This document shows positions 25,942-36,002 of a stretch of 64,000 nucleotides of DNA, piece after piece. The stretch's first letter is position 1; every line of letters starts with the position of its first letter. The stretch lies in the NCBI GenBank assembly GCA_903889445.1, contig CAISXF010000064.1:28229-92228 (forward strand). The letters are read 5' to 3'. The notes beneath the pieces were generated by a model, which did no database searches, was not told the DNA's origin, and saw nothing but the letters and a program-made list of their open reading frames with translations. Source of the DNA: an uncultured Pseudomonadota bacterium (GTDB lineage Bacteria > Pseudomonadota > Gammaproteobacteria > Methylococcales > Methylomonadaceae). A program made the position numbers and the translations under genes.

Positions 25942-26370
25942 TCAAAATGGTTTCACCACCGCTAAAATGATTATCGCCACCAAAAACAAAACTGGCACTT
26001 CATTCATCCAACGATAAAAAACGTGGTCGCGCCTATTCGCACCGTTCCGAAAATCCTTCAACCATTGCCAGCAAAAATAATGGTAAATCACCAAAATCAG
26101 CAACAACAAAAATTTAACGTGCAACCAACCTGCGTGCGAATACATCTGCCACGCGCCCGCGATTAACAACCAAATCCCGAACACAAATGTCGCAATCATC
26201 GACGGAGTCATAATGCCAAAAAATAATTTTCGCTCCATGATTTTAAAGCGTTCGTCGCTCGCTTCATCGTCGCTCATCGCATGATAAACATATAAGCGTG
26301 GCAAATAAAACAGTCCCGCAAACCAACACACCATCGCAATTAAATGTAACGCTTTCAACCAGAGCATCAT
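25942..26370 (-). CDS. hemJ: HemJ, protoporphyrinogen IX oxidase
   Basis: A 142-residue four-helix membrane protein of the HemJ (UPF0093) family, which oxidises protoporphyrinogen IX to protoporphyrin IX in haem synthesis. Features include LKALHLIAMVCWFAGLFYLPRLYVYHA with the conserved His, MERKLFFGIMTPSMI and the central HVKFLLLLILVIYHY. It overlaps the thioredoxin-like gene upstream by four bases. Confidence 0.92.
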   Translation of the reverse strand: MMLWLKALHLIAMVCWFAGLFYLPRLYVYHAMSDDEASDERFKIMERKLFFGIMTPSMIATFVFGIWLLIAGAWQMYSHAGWLHVKFLLLLILVIYHYFCWQWLKDFRNGANRRDHVFYRWMNEVPVLFLVAIIILAVVKPF

Positions 26371-26852
26371 TTTTCCTTCAAAAAAGTTTTCACAATTGGC
26401 TGCAATTCAGCCAATTCAAACAAACCGACTTTTTGCCATACGATTTCACCTTTCGGATTCAACAAAAACGTCGTCGGCGTAACGCTGACATCACCAAATT
26501 CTTTCGCTAATTTTGCCTCAATATCCAACGTAATCGGGTAGGGCAGGGCGCGTGATTTATTAAATTCAATAACGTGATTCGGCAGATCGTAATACATAGA
26601 TACGCCAATAATTTCCAAACCTTGCGCGTGATAACGTGAGTACAAATCCAGCCAAAGCGGAATTTCTTTCAGGCAACTTTCACAATCTGTCGCCCAAAAT
26701 GTCACAATCACAGGTTTGCCGCGCAAATTTTCAAGCGACATTTGTTCGCTGTTCAACGCAGTAAAAGTCGCATTCGGAACGGTTTTATTCAAGCTAAAAA
26801 AAATGCCTGCAATCAATGCAAGCAATGCGGTAACGATTATAAGTGGTTTCAT
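26367..26852 (-). CDS. TlpA-like membrane-anchored thioredoxin
   Basis: A 161-residue protein with an N-terminal signal anchor (about 5-22) and a thioredoxin fold with active site C-E-S-C (WATDCESCLKEIPLW) and cis-Pro (VTPTTFLL). It is a periplasmic thiol-disulfide oxidoreductase of the TlpA/ResA group. Possible roles are cytochrome c maturation or general reduction; the overlap with hemJ hints at haem metabolism, which is inference. Confidence 0.87.
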   Translation of the reverse strand: MKPLIIVTALLALIAGIFFSLNKTVPNATFTALNSEQMSLENLRGKPVIVTFWATDCESCLKEIPLWLDLYSRYHAQGLEIIGVSMYYDLPNHVIEFNKSRALPYPITLDIEAKLAKEFGDVSVTPTTFLLNPKGEIVWQKVGLFELAELQPIVKTFLKEK

Positions 26853-26907
26853 TGAGATAATTTGAAAGTGCGATGCAAAAATTCACATCGCACAATTTGG
26901 AGAGAAA

Positions 26908-28485
26908 TTACAGCTGAGGACCCGCTTGCGTGAAATCAAAATTACTATTGTCGCTGGTGTATTTTTTGAAATTCGCCACAAACATTCCCGCTAATTTTTG
27001 CGCGGTTTCATCGAAATTCGCTTTGTCTTCCCACGCATTTCGCGGGTTCAATAAATTAGTTTCAACGCCTTCCAAGGTTGTTGGAATGCTCAAATTAAAA
27101 TACGGCATCGTTTCAAAATCAGCATTATTGATGCTGCCGTCCAAAATGGCGTTCACACACGCGCGAGTGCCTTTGATACTCATCCGTTTGCCCACGCCAT
27201 AACCGCCGCCTGTCCAACCCGTGTTAACCAAATACGCATTCACGCCGTTTTGTTCCATTTTTTTGCCAAGCAACGTCGCATAAACGGTTGGATGCAGCGG
27301 CAAAAATGCTTCGCCAAAACACGCCGAAAAAGTCGCTTGCGGTTCCGTTACGCCACGTTCTGTACCCGCCACTTTCGCCGTGTAACCCGACAAGAAATAA
27401 TACATCGCTTGTTCTTTCGACAATTTTGAAACAGGCGGCAAAATGCCAAACGCATCGCAGGTTAAGAAAATAATATTTTGGGGTTGTCCCGCACGCAAAT
27501 CCGGTTCGTGATTTTCAATATGTTCAATCGGATACGAAACGCGCGTATTTTCCGTTTTCGAGCTGTCGTGATAATCAACTTCGCCGTTATCGTCATAAAC
27601 CACGTTTTCTAATAATGCGTGACGACGAATCGCTGCAAAAATTTCAGGTTCATTTTCTTGTGATAAACCGATACATTTTGCGTAACAGCCGCCTTCGAAA
27701 TTGAATACGCCTTTATCGTCCCAACCGTGTTCATCGTCGCCGATTAACTTGCGTGACGCATCAGTTGAAAGCGTGGTTTTGCCTGTTCCCGATAAACCGA
27801 AAAATAATGCCACATCGCCGTCTTTGCCGACATTCGCGCTGCAGTGCATCGACAAAATTCCTTCCAGCGGCAACCAGTAATTCATCATGGTGAAAATGCC
27901 TTTTTTCATTTCGCCACCGTACCAAGTGCCGCCAATGATGGCGACATTCTTTTCGACGTTAAAAATACAAAAAACTTCGGAATTTAAACCGTGATTTTGC
28001 CATTTTTCATTGGTGAAATTACTGGCGTTATAGACGCGAAAATTCGGAGAAAAATCAGTTAATTCATCGCCTTCTGGACGAATAAACATATTTTTTACAA
28101 AATGCGCTTGCCACGCAAATTCGGTAATAAAACGCACGGATTTACGGGTTTCGCCATCGCCACTAAACCCGTCAGTGACATAAATATCTTTGTCCGATAA
28201 ATAAGTAATCACGTCAGCGTACAAATCGTCGAAAATTTCCGCTGAAACGGGCTTATTTGCATTGCCCCATGCGATATGTTGGCATGATGGTTCTTGTTGA
28301 ACGAAGAACTTATCTTTTGGCGATCGCCCTGTGAATTTCCCTGTGTCTACAGTCATCGTGTCATTACTTAACACCTGTCCTTCGTTATTAGCGACTTCGT
28401 GGTCAAACAGTTTATCATAGCTTAAATTATGATAAACCTGACCTACGCTGTGAAGTCCTAATTTTTCTGCACTTAATCCACTCAT
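26908..28485 (-). CDS. pckA: PckA, ATP-dependent phosphoenolpyruvate carboxykinase
   Basis: Converts oxaloacetate and ATP to phosphoenolpyruvate, CO2 and ADP, the entry to gluconeogenesis. The 525-residue protein has the PEPCK-specific kinase loop [11 protein letters not shown] (230-240), the substrate loop [10 protein letters not shown] and the metal-binding [15 protein letters not shown] lies seven bases before the ATG at 28485, which decides this start over an in-frame GTG at 28491. It stands alone, divergent from trpE. Confidence 0.97.
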   Translation of the reverse strand: MSGLSAEKLGLHSVGQVYHNLSYDKLFDHEVANNEGQVLSNDTMTVDTGKFTGRSPKDKFFVQQEPSCQHIAWGNANKPVSAEIFDDLYADVITYLSDKDIYVTDGFSGDGETRKSVRFITEFAWQAHFVKNMFIRPEGDELTDFSPNFRVYNASNFTNEKWQNHGLNSEVFCIFNVEKNVAIIGGTWYGGEMKKGIFTMMNYWLPLEGILSMHCSANVGKDGDVALFFGLSGTGKTTLSTDASRKLIGDDEHGWDDKGVFNFEGGCYAKCIGLSQENEPEIFAAIRRHALLENVVYDDNGEVDYHDSSKTENTRVSYPIEHIENHEPDLRAGQPQNIIFLTCDAFGILPPVSKLSKEQAMYYFLSGYTAKVAGTERGVTEPQATFSACFGEAFLPLHPTVYATLLGKKMEQNGVNAYLVNTGWTGGGYGVGKRMSIKGTRACVNAILDGSINNADFETMPYFNLSIPTTLEGVETNLLNPRNAWEDKANFDETAQKLAGMFVANFKKYTSDNSNFDFTQAGPQL

Positions 28486-28674
28486 TATCACGCCTCCTAA
28501 GATTTTATAATCGTTCTTTTCAACGGTTTTTAACCGGTTCTATAAATGTAGCCTAAAAATTATTTTTAGACAAGGATTTGCGCGTTATTTGGTGATTTAT
28601 CACGGTTTGGCACGAGTGCTGTAATTATGTTATCTTTTCGCCCATCATTTGCCTTTCGACCAATTAAAAAACGC

Positions 28675-30162
28675 ATGACTTCAGAACAATTTAATCAGTA
28701 CGCCAAACAAGGCTATAACCGCATTCCCGTTAGCTGCGAAATTCTCGCCGATGTTTACACGCCGTTAAGTGCATATTTAAAACTCGCTGCTGGCGCGTAT
28801 TCCTATTTGTTTGAATCGGTTCACGGCGGCGAACAATGGGGGCGTTATTCCATCATTGGTTTACCCTGTAAAACGATTGTCAAAGTATTTGGTTCACAAA
28901 TCACGGTAACGTTTGAAAACAAAATTATTGAAAGTGTGACGCACGAAAATCCGTTGCACTGGATTGAAGAATTTAAAGCGCGTTATCGTGTGCCAGATAT
29001 TGAAAAATTACCGCGTTTTAACGGTGGGTTAGTCGGTTATTTTGGTTATGAAACGATTGGTTATATTGAACCGCGCGTTTGTAAAATCGAAAAACCAGAC
29101 GAAATTGGTGCGCCCGATATTCTGTTAATGGTGTCGGAAGAATTGCTTGTTTTTGATAATTTATCGGGCAAAATGTTGTTGCTCACGCACGCCAATCCTG
29201 AAGAACCAAACGCTTACGAACGTGCCATAACACGCTTGCAAGACACGCAAAATAAATTGTACGAATCTCAAACTAAACCCGAACGTCTCGCGAATCCCAA
29301 AACTGTTCACGAAAACGATTTTGTGTCGGGTTTTACCGAATCAGGTTTCAAAAAAGCCGTCGAAAAAGCCAAAGAATACATCACGAATGGCGACATTATG
29401 CAGGTGGTTTTGTCGCAACGGCTGTCGATTCCGTTCACTGCCGCGCCGCTGAATTTATATCGGGCGTTGCGTTGTTTAAATCCGTCACCGTATATGTTTT
29501 ATTTAGATTTGGACGATTTTCAGATTGTCGGTTCGTCGCCTGAAATTTTGGTGCGTTTGGAAGATGAAACCGTCACAGTTCGCCCGATTGCGGGAACTCG
29601 TCGGCGTGGCGCGACGACTGAACAGGATTTAGAACTCGAAAAAGAATTGCTCGCCGATCCGAAAGAACTTGCGGAGCATTTGATGTTGATTGATTTGGGG
29701 CGCAACGATGCGGGGCGTGTCGCTGAAATCGGCACAGTTCAATTGACCGACAAAATGATTGTCGAACGTTATTCACACGTCATGCACATTGTGTCGAACG
29801 TCACGGGAACGTTGCAAAAAGGCAAAAATGCGTTTGATGTTTTGGCGGCAACGTTTCCCGCTGGAACAGTTAGCGGTGCGCCAAAAATTCGGGCAATGGA
29901 AATTATTGACGAACTCGAACCTGTGAAACGTGGCGTATATTCTGGCGCAGTCGGTTACATCGGCTGGACGGGGAATTTAGACACCGCCATTGCGATTAGA
30001 ACCGCCGTTATTAAAGATGGGAAATTACATATTCAAGCGGGCGCAGGCATTGTCTACGATTCCGTGCCGCAAAATGAATGGGATGAAACAATGAATAAAG
30101 CACGCGCTGTTTTCCGCGCTGTCGCTATGGCAGAAGCGGGTTTGGAAGGCGAGCAAGCATGA
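28675..30162 (+). CDS. trpE: TrpE, anthranilate synthase component I
   Basis: Large subunit converting chorismate to anthranilate. The 495-residue protein has the N-terminal tryptophan-binding LLES-type segment ([19 protein letters not shown]) and C-terminal chorismate-binding motifs ([38 protein letters not shown]). The Met at 28675 ([19 protein letters not shown]) matches the usual N-terminus; an in-frame ATG at 28627 adds 16 residues. Its stop overlaps the next gene by four bases. trpG is 1.2 kb downstream instead of adjacent. Confidence 0.94.
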   Translation: MTSEQFNQYAKQGYNRIPVSCEILADVYTPLSAYLKLAAGAYSYLFESVHGGEQWGRYSIIGLPCKTIVKVFGSQITVTFENKIIESVTHENPLHWIEEFKARYRVPDIEKLPRFNGGLVGYFGYETIGYIEPRVCKIEKPDEIGAPDILLMVSEELLVFDNLSGKMLLLTHANPEEPNAYERAITRLQDTQNKLYESQTKPERLANPKTVHENDFVSGFTESGFKKAVEKAKEYITNGDIMQVVLSQRLSIPFTAAPLNLYRALRCLNPSPYMFYLDLDDFQIVGSSPEILVRLEDETVTVRPIAGTRRRGATTEQDLELEKELLADPKELAEHLMLIDLGRNDAGRVAEIGTVQLTDKMIVERYSHVMHIVSNVTGTLQKGKNAFDVLAATFPAGTVSGAPKIRAMEIIDELEPVKRGVYSGAVGYIGWTGNLDTAIAIRTAVIKDGKLHIQAGAGIVYDSVPQNEWDETMNKARAVFRAVAMAEAGLEGEQA

Positions 30163-30701
30163 AAGGTTTTGGGAATTTACTGTTGATTTTTGGCATTATT
30201 CTTGGAGCTATTGCCATTACAATGGATACGTCTGTTTCAACAGGTTTTGGACGCGTTAACAATCTTGGTTTAATGAATCAACAATCTAATCTTTTGATTG
30301 GAGCAGGAATTGCGTTTATTTCAGGAATACTACTTACGGTATTAACCCCAAAGAATGAAAATTCGCAAAACAAGGAAGAGTTAAGCAGTGGCAGTAAAAA
30401 ATGTCCATACTGTGCAGAAACTATAAAGATGGAAGCGGTGATTTGTAGATTTTGCAAAAATGATTTGCCTGTTTTAGAACCAGATTCGCCAAACCTAGCT
30501 ACCATATCCTATTCATCTTCAGTTGTTCAATGTTGTTTAAAAAAACCAAAAATGCTTCTTGTAAGTGGAATTGTGATTTTATTCATTTCAGTATTGCTTG
30601 CTAGCGTCCCTATTCTAGCTGTAAGCCTAATTTTGCTGGGAGTCTGGACAAACAACGCAATAAAAATTAAGTTGCAAAAAGGAAAGTCAAATAAACCCTA
30701 G
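30159..30701 (+). CDS. Membrane protein with a double-Cys zinc ribbon
   Basis: A 180-residue protein overlapping trpE by four bases. It has two N-terminal membrane segments (about 4-22, 45-62), a zinc-ribbon centre (C82, C85, C96, C99) and a C-terminal hydrophobic stretch (about 130-166). No family beyond zinc-ribbon membrane proteins is recognised. Coupling to trpE by an ATGA overlap is surprising, as no tryptophan role is evident; codon use looks more AT-rich than trpE. Confidence 0.75.
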   Translation: MKGFGNLLLIFGIILGAIAITMDTSVSTGFGRVNNLGLMNQQSNLLIGAGIAFISGILLTVLTPKNENSQNKEELSSGSKKCPYCAETIKMEAVICRFCKNDLPVLEPDSPNLATISYSSSVVQCCLKKPKMLLVSGIVILFISVLLASVPILAVSLILLGVWTNNAIKIKLQKGKSNKP

Positions 30702-30892
30702 CATTTCGGTCTTGCTGGAGCATATTTAGCCTAACATTTCGATAAAAAGGATGTGACACTAATTTTGGTTTTTATCTATTCTTATTTTGTTTGGTGTTTT
30801 TGAAAATGATGAGAACGAAGGCACGGCGCATTCGTCTTTGGGGTGTGGCATTTAAATGTTGCTTTTTTATTTTTTGATTTGAGAGTTAATGC

Positions 30893-31165
30893 ATGCACTA
30901 TCCAATTAGTTATCCTTTTGCGAAATTTTTCCAACATTTTGGCGCGACGTTAATCGTGCGAATTGATGTGATTTTCGATGATGAAGCAAAAGTGTATGTA
31001 GCGACAAGCAAAGATATTTCAGGGTTAGTTTTGGAAGCTGAAACATTTCAAACGTTAGAATCCGAAGTGCGCGAGGCAATTATCAATTTAGCGGAATTTG
31101 ATAAAACGATTTGGGCGAATACCAATGCGGATTTAATTTATCGTGACCATATTGCGATTGCGTAA
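30893..31165 (+). CDS. DUF1902-type (HicB-like) antitoxin
   Basis: A 90-residue protein with the DUF1902 pattern IDVIFDDEAKVYVATSKDISGLVLEAETFQTLESEVREAI, a HicB-like partial ribonuclease H fold. It lies seven bases before a hicA reading frame, the usual order for DUF1902-HicA pairs. The first about 18 residues are atypical; translation could start later. It has no visible DNA-binding C-terminus, as is common in this subgroup. Confidence 0.82.
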   Translation: MHYPISYPFAKFFQHFGATLIVRIDVIFDDEAKVYVATSKDISGLVLEAETFQTLESEVREAIINLAEFDKTIWANTNADLIYRDHIAIA

Positions 31166-31171
31166 TTTGAA

Positions 31172-31363
31172 ATGGAAGGCTACGAAAAATTAGTGAAAAA
31201 AATACTTTCTGAACATGGCTGGATGTTTTTACGTTCAGCCAAAGGTTCACACGAGTATTAGGGCAAAGAAGGTTTTAAGCCTGTTACCGTTACACATCAT
31301 TGCAAATCTCGTCATACGGCGAATGGCGTTATGAAAGAAGCCAAAATTAACTATAAATTTTAG
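31172..31363 (+). pseudogene. hicA: hicA toxin interrupted by an amber codon
   Basis: A 63-codon reading frame matching the HicA mRNA interferase fold: MEGYEKLVKKILSEHGWMFLRS, KGSHEY, then TAG at 31259-31261, then GKEGFKPVTVTHHCKSRH to a stop at 31363. The catalytic His of the GSH motif is upstream of the stop. The TAG stands where a Trp (TGG) is common in HicA, so one base change could have silenced it. Everything else is intact in frame, indicating recent inactivation or, less likely, a sequencing error. Confidence 0.82.
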
Positions 31364-31377
31364 GAGAAAATATAAAC

Positions 31378-31959
31378 ATGAAAATCGTCATGGTCGATAA
31401 TTACGATTCATTCACTTATAACTTGGTGCAATACTTTGGCGAATTGGGCGCAGAAGTTATCGTCGTTCGGAATGACCAAGTTTCGGTTGCCGATATTGCG
31501 GCGTTAAATCCCGACAAAATTGTCATTTCACCAGGGCCTTGCACGCCAAAAGAAGCCGGTGTTTCAGTCGAAACAATTTTGCATTTTGCCGGAAAAATTC
31601 CGTTGTTGGGCGTGTGTTTAGGGCATCAAAGTATCGGTTATGCGTTTGGCGGCAATGTGATTCACGCGAAACAAATTATGCACGGTAAAACGTCGCTGGT
31701 TTATCACGCCGATTCGTGTGTTTTCAAAGGCTTGAATAATCCATTTATCGCAACGCGCTATCATTCGTTGGTCATTGAACAAAGTAGTTTGCCCGATTGT
31801 TTAGAAGTTACCGCGTGGACGCAAAATGAACACGGTGAAATCGACGAAATCATGGGCGTGCGCCACAAAACGCTCGATATTGAAGGTGTGCAATTTCATC
31901 CTGAATCGATTTTGACCGAACACGGACACGATTTGTTGCGGAATTTTTTGCAGCGTTAA
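31378..31959 (+). CDS. trpG: TrpG/PabA, glutamine amidotransferase
   Basis: Supplies ammonia from glutamine to anthranilate synthase (or aminodeoxychorismate synthase). The 193-residue class I amidotransferase has the catalytic triad: Cys in [12 protein letters not shown], and His-x-Glu in [13 protein letters not shown]. The [12 protein letters not shown] oxyanion motif is present. GGAGAAAA precedes the start, overlapping the end of the hicA remnant. TrpD and TrpC are not seen downstream. Confidence 0.93.
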   Translation: MKIVMVDNYDSFTYNLVQYFGELGAEVIVVRNDQVSVADIAALNPDKIVISPGPCTPKEAGVSVETILHFAGKIPLLGVCLGHQSIGYAFGGNVIHAKQIMHGKTSLVYHADSCVFKGLNNPFIATRYHSLVIEQSSLPDCLEVTAWTQNEHGEIDEIMGVRHKTLDIEGVQFHPESILTEHGHDLLRNFLQR

Positions 31960-31982
31960 TTGATAAAATTTATACGCCTAAA

Positions 31983-32333
31983 ATGACGCAATATATTTTA
32001 AAAATTTTGGTTTCAGCCACGCTGTTGGTGGTTATTTCTGAAATCGCAAAACGCAGTTCTTTTTGGGCGGCGGCTCTCGCTTCTTTGCCACTTACGTCTT
32101 TACTGGCTTTTGTTTGGCTGTATTTAGATTCGGGCGAAACGGAGAAAGTCGTCCAACTTTCTTACGGTATTTTCTGGCTGGTGTTGCCGTCGCTGGTGTT
32201 ATTTATCGTATTTCCGATGTTGCTTCGTGGCGGGTTGAACTTTTGGTTGAGTTTAATTGCCGCTTGTTTTGTCACGGCTTGCGCGTATTTTGGCATGGTG
32301 AAATGTTTGGCGTGGTTTGATATACAAATTTAG
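31983..32333 (+). CDS. DUF3147 membrane protein
   Basis: A 116-residue protein with about four membrane helices (ILVSATLLVVISEIAKR; FWAAALASLPLTSLLAFVWLY; IFWLVLPSLVLFIVFPMLL; LSLIAACFVTACAYFG), in the pattern of the DUF3147 family. Function unknown. It follows trpG by 23 bases and is convergent with rsmJ. Confidence 0.78.
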   Translation: MTQYILKILVSATLLVVISEIAKRSSFWAAALASLPLTSLLAFVWLYLDSGETEKVVQLSYGIFWLVLPSLVLFIVFPMLLRGGLNFWLSLIAACFVTACAYFGMVKCLAWFDIQI

Positions 32334-32351
32334 TTTGCCATAAACGGCTCG

Positions 32352-33113
32352 TTAATTTTTCAAATACACATCGTAACGCAACAATTTCCCCGAAAAACTT
32401 TCGTTCGGTTTGCCGCCCAACGGTTCGGCATAATCGGGACTTTTCACCACCACGCGCTTCGCCGTTGCCGCAAAAGCGGCTTCAAAAAGTTCGATTTTGT
32501 CCACATCTTCACCGACTAATTCTTGCAAAATCGTCATGGATTTTTTACTCAATGCCGATTTTTTGCGTTTGGGCGGAAACATCGGATCCAAATAAATGCA
32601 ATCGGGCGGCGTTTCTACTGTTTTTAAAATATCAATCGCGTTGCCGGTCATTAAAATCGGCGGCGAAAGTTGGCACTTTTGCACCCACGATTCACGCGCC
32701 AACCGTTCAAACGCATCGGTTAATAATTCCGCCATCATCGGTGAACGTTCGATGCAGCACACGTCATAACCCATCCGGAATAAACACAAACTGTCTTGCG
32801 CCCAACCCGTTGTCGCATCGATAACGGTTTTCGTTTTACGTCCAATGGCTTGTGCAAATGCGCCTTCTTTTGGCGCGGGATACGAACGCTGTTCACCATT
32901 TCGCGGTTCAATATCGACGCTCAAACCGCCTTTTTTCAACAATTCTTTGTCCAATAATTTCAAACAACCGTCGCGCCACGTTAAAAAAAACGCTTCGGAA
33001 TTTTGATCCGTCGATTGTCGAAGTGGCAAATTTAAACGTTCGGCGAGTTCCTCAAATTTTGAAACGTCGCCGCTGCCTTCAAAAAGTACGGCAAGTTTAT
33101 TTTGATGCGACAT
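32352..33113 (-). CDS. rsmJ: RsmJ, 16S rRNA m2G1516 methyltransferase
   Basis: SAM-dependent methyltransferase acting on G1516 of 16S rRNA. The 253-residue protein has the SAM-binding strand VIDATTGWAQDSLCLF, YDVCCIERSPMMAELL and the catalytic YLDPMFPPKRKKSAL characteristic of RsmJ. Its start coincides with the end of sufU (one shared base), so it is the last gene of the suf transcription unit. Confidence 0.92.
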   Translation of the reverse strand: MSHQNKLAVLFEGSGDVSKFEELAERLNLPLRQSTDQNSEAFFLTWRDGCLKLLDKELLKKGGLSVDIEPRNGEQRSYPAPKEGAFAQAIGRKTKTVIDATTGWAQDSLCLFRMGYDVCCIERSPMMAELLTDAFERLARESWVQKCQLSPPILMTGNAIDILKTVETPPDCIYLDPMFPPKRKKSALSKKSMTILQELVGEDVDKIELFEAAFAATAKRVVVKSPDYAEPLGGKPNESFSGKLLRYDVYLKN

Positions 33114-33565
33114 TATTCAGTCGAAATGGATTGTTGTTCATTTTTCAACGCCGCATCCAACGTGTGCCACGCCAACGTCGCGCATTTTACGCGAGCTGGA
33201 TATTCACGAACACCGGCTAAAACCGCCAGTTTTCCAACCGCTTCAAAATTAATATTTTCGTCTTTTCCCGTGGTCATTTCGTGAAACGTTTTAAATAACG
33301 CTTCGGCTTCCGCTTCGGTTTTACCTTTCACAATTTCAGTCATCAACGAAACCGAAGCCGTCGAAATAGCGCAACCTGAACCTTGAAAACTCGCGTCAGT
33401 AATTATGTCGCCGTCCATTTTTAAAAATAACGTTAAACGGTCGCCGCAAAGCGGATTGAAACCTTCAACCATACGGTCGTAATTTTCCATAATGTAGAAA
33501 TTGCGCGGGTTGCGGTTGTGGTCAAATATGACTTCTTGGTATAAATCGCGTAAATCTTCAAACAT
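33113..33565 (-). CDS. sufU: SufU, iron-sulfur assembly sulfur acceptor
   Basis: A 150-residue U-type protein of the SUF system. Three conserved Cys are present: NPLCGDRL (C40), GSGCAIS (C66) and VKCATLAW (about C128), with Asp in GD. It accepts sulfur from SufS in a zinc-dependent manner in firmicutes. The gene overlaps sufS by one base. No sufE is present, which fits sufU serving that role here. Confidence 0.92.
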   Translation of the reverse strand: MFEDLRDLYQEVIFDHNRNPRNFYIMENYDRMVEGFNPLCGDRLTLFLKMDGDIITDASFQGSGCAISTASVSLMTEIVKGKTEAEAEALFKTFHEMTTGKDENINFEAVGKLAVLAGVREYPARVKCATLAWHTLDAALKNEQQSISTE

Positions 33566-34785
33566 TAGCCAAACATCTCAATTAAATTTTTAATTCCCAA
33601 AATCAACACATCGATTTCAGCTTTCGTGTTGTACATCGCAAACGACGCACGCGCCGTCGCAGGCACTTTGTAAAAATCCATCACGGGCATCGCACAATGA
33701 TGACCTGCACGAATCGCAATGCCTAAACTATCCAACATTGTGCCAATATCGTGCGGATGAATTTTGCCAAGTGTGAAAGACAAAATCGCGCCTTTCTCTT
33801 TCGCTTCGCCGATGATTTTTAAACCGTCTATTTGCAAGGCTTGCTCAGTCGCATAAACCAGCAATTCTGCTTCATGCGCGGCAACCGCTTCCATGCCAAT
33901 CGTATTTAAATAATCAATCGCCGCGCCCAAACCAATCACTTCGGCAATACTCGGCGAGCCTGCTTCAAATTTATGCGGCAAACCTGCGTAAGTGCTTTTT
34001 TCAAAGGTCACGGTGCGAATCATATCGCCGCCACCTTGATACGGCGGCATCGCTTCTAACAAAGATTGTTTGCCATACAAAACGCCCACGCCCGTTGGAG
34101 CGTAAAGTTTGTGACCCGAAAAAACATAAAAATCACAATCCAATTTCTGCACATTCACAGGCGTATGCGGAATGGCTTGTGCGCCGTCTAATAAAACAGG
34201 AATGTTTTGCGCGTGTGCGAGTTCAATAATTTTTTCGACAGGGTTAATCGTTCCGAGCGCGTTCGACATGTGAACGACGGAAACCAATTTTGTTTTGGAA
34301 TTCAGTAACGCCTCAAATTCTGGCATCAATAATTCGCCTGCCAAATTCATTGGCGCGATTTTCAAAATCGCGCCTTTTTCTTCGCACAACATTTGCCACG
34401 GCACGATGTTTGAGTGATGCTCCATTGCGGTAATGATAATCTCGTCACCTGCGTGGATATTGGCTTTGCCGTAAGTTTGCGCGACTAAATTTATCGCATC
34501 GGTCGCGCCACGCACAAAAATAACTTCTTTTTCACTCGCGGCATTAATGAACGTTTTCACCTTTTCACGCGCGGCTTCAAATAAATCGGTCGAACGCATG
34601 CTCAACGTATGAACGCCGCGATGTACATTCGCATAATCGTGGCTGTAAAGTTTGACGAGGCTATCAATCACGGCTTGCGGCTTTTGGCAACTCGCGGCGT
34701 TGTCTAAATAAACGAGCGGCTTGTTGCGAATTTTTTCGTTGAGAATCGGAAAATCAGCGCGGATTTTTTCAATCGGATAAGTCAT
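33565..34785 (-). CDS. sufS: SufS, cysteine desulfurase
   Basis: PLP enzyme releasing sulfur from cysteine for iron-sulfur cluster assembly. The 406-residue group II NifS-like protein has the PLP lysine in FSGHKLYAPTGVGVLYGK and the active-site Cys in RAGHHCAMPVM. ATGA-type contacts with sufD (one base overlap) and sufU (one base overlap) show an operon. Confidence 0.95.
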   Translation of the reverse strand: MTYPIEKIRADFPILNEKIRNKPLVYLDNAASCQKPQAVIDSLVKLYSHDYANVHRGVHTLSMRSTDLFEAAREKVKTFINAASEKEVIFVRGATDAINLVAQTYGKANIHAGDEIIITAMEHHSNIVPWQMLCEEKGAILKIAPMNLAGELLMPEFEALLNSKTKLVSVVHMSNALGTINPVEKIIELAHAQNIPVLLDGAQAIPHTPVNVQKLDCDFYVFSGHKLYAPTGVGVLYGKQSLLEAMPPYQGGGDMIRTVTFEKSTYAGLPHKFEAGSPSIAEVIGLGAAIDYLNTIGMEAVAAHEAELLVYATEQALQIDGLKIIGEAKEKGAILSFTLGKIHPHDIGTMLDSLGIAIRAGHHCAMPVMDFYKVPATARASFAMYNTKAEIDVLILGIKNLIEMFG

Positions 34786-36002
34786 TAACGTTCTGCTCCT
34801 TCAGGGAATCGCGCTAATAATAGGTTAAAAACAGATTCGCGCAAACTGGGAACGGTGATTTTATCGACCATTTCGTTGGCAAAGGCGAACGTTAAAATGT
34901 GCTTGGCGGTGGCTTCATCGATGCCGCGAGATTGCAAATAGAAAATCGATTTTTCATCTAACTGCCCAACCGTGACACCGTGAGCGCATTTCACGTCGTC
35001 GGCGTAAATTTCTAATTGCGGTTTCGTGTCGATTTCGGCTTCATTCGATAACAACAAATTGCAGTTGTTCATTTTGGAGTCAATTTTTTGTGCGTTTTCA
35101 GCGACGACAATTCGCCCTTGAAAAACGCCTTTTGCTTGGTCGTTCAAAATGCCTTTGTAAAATTCGCGGCTAATTCCGTGTGATTCAACATGATTGATTC
35201 GCGTGAAATTATCGAGATGTTGTTTTTGCGAACCCAAATATAAACCGTTCAATTCACATTCTGCCGCCGTCGCCAAATCGCAAATAATATCGCTTCGCGC
35301 CAACACACTTCCTAACGCAAAATTATGATGCGTAAAACGGGCGTTATCGGCTTGTTGAACGTAAGTGCCGCCAAAATGATAAGCGGTTTCGCTTTCTTGT
35401 TGCACTTTATAAAGCGTTAAATCAGCATTTTCACCGACAAAAATTTCAGCCACCGAATTCGTCAAATACCCGTTATTTTCTGAACTACTGAACGTTTCAA
35501 TTAGCGTGGCTTTCGCATTTTTTTCCAAAATGACAACGTGGCGCGTCGGCAAAATCGCTTCTTGCGTGGCGACGTGAATAATTTGCAACGGTTTGTCTAA
35601 AACCCCGTTTTCGGCAATATGAATAAACAACCCGTCGGTAAAATTTGCGGTATTGAAATCAATAAAACCGTGGGTTTGTGTAATCGCTTGATTGAATTTC
35701 GATTGCAATAAATCCGCGTGATTTTTAATCGCATTGTTGATTGAACAAACCGTAATGGTTTTGGGCAAATTCGATAATCCCGCGTTGAAAAAACCGTCAA
35801 CCAACACAAAATGAAACGCACTGCCGCCTTTTGAACCTTCAAAAACGGGAGAATTTTCTATTTTTGCTAATGGAAATTCTTTTTTAGCTATCGCTGAAAC
35901 GTTGGTGTAACGCCAATCTTCTAAACGATGTGACGGGAAACCTGTTTGTTCAAATTGAGATTTGGCTTGTTGGCGAAAATCGTCTAACCATGAAATGCTC
36001 AT
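34785..36002 (-). CDS. sufD: SufD, FeS assembly scaffold subunit
   Basis: Component of the SufBC2D scaffold. The 405-residue protein has the SufB/D core with LKNKATLIE.. and NNGYLTN..., and the C-terminal CAHGVTVGQLDEKSIFYLQSRGI. The start at 36002 overlaps the sufC stop by four bases (ATGA), preferred over a start 15 bases upstream. Confidence 0.94.
   Translation of the reverse strand: MSISWLDDFRQQAKSQFEQTGFPSHRLEDWRYTNVSAIAKKEFPLAKIENSPVFEGSKGGSAFHFVLVDGFFNAGLSNLPKTITVCSINNAIKNHADLLQSKFNQAITQTHGFIDFNTANFTDGLFIHIAENGVLDKPLQIIHVATQEAILPTRHVVILEKNAKATLIETFSSSENNGYLTNSVAEIFVGENADLTLYKVQQESETAYHFGGTYVQQADNARFTHHNFALGSVLARSDIICDLATAAECELNGLYLGSQKQHLDNFTRINHVESHGISREFYKGILNDQAKGVFQGRIVVAENAQKIDSKMNNCNLLLSNEAEIDTKPQLEIYADDVKCAHGVTVGQLDEKSIFYLQSRGIDEATAKHILTFAFANEMVDKITVPSLRESVFNLLLARFPEGAER

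Noticed and set aside
31259..31261. In-frame TAG in hicA as a recoded amino acid (pyrrolysine or suppressed amber)
   Set aside because: No sign of such recoding in the window, where TAG serves as a normal stop elsewhere (for example at 10729 and 31361); nonsense mutation is simpler.
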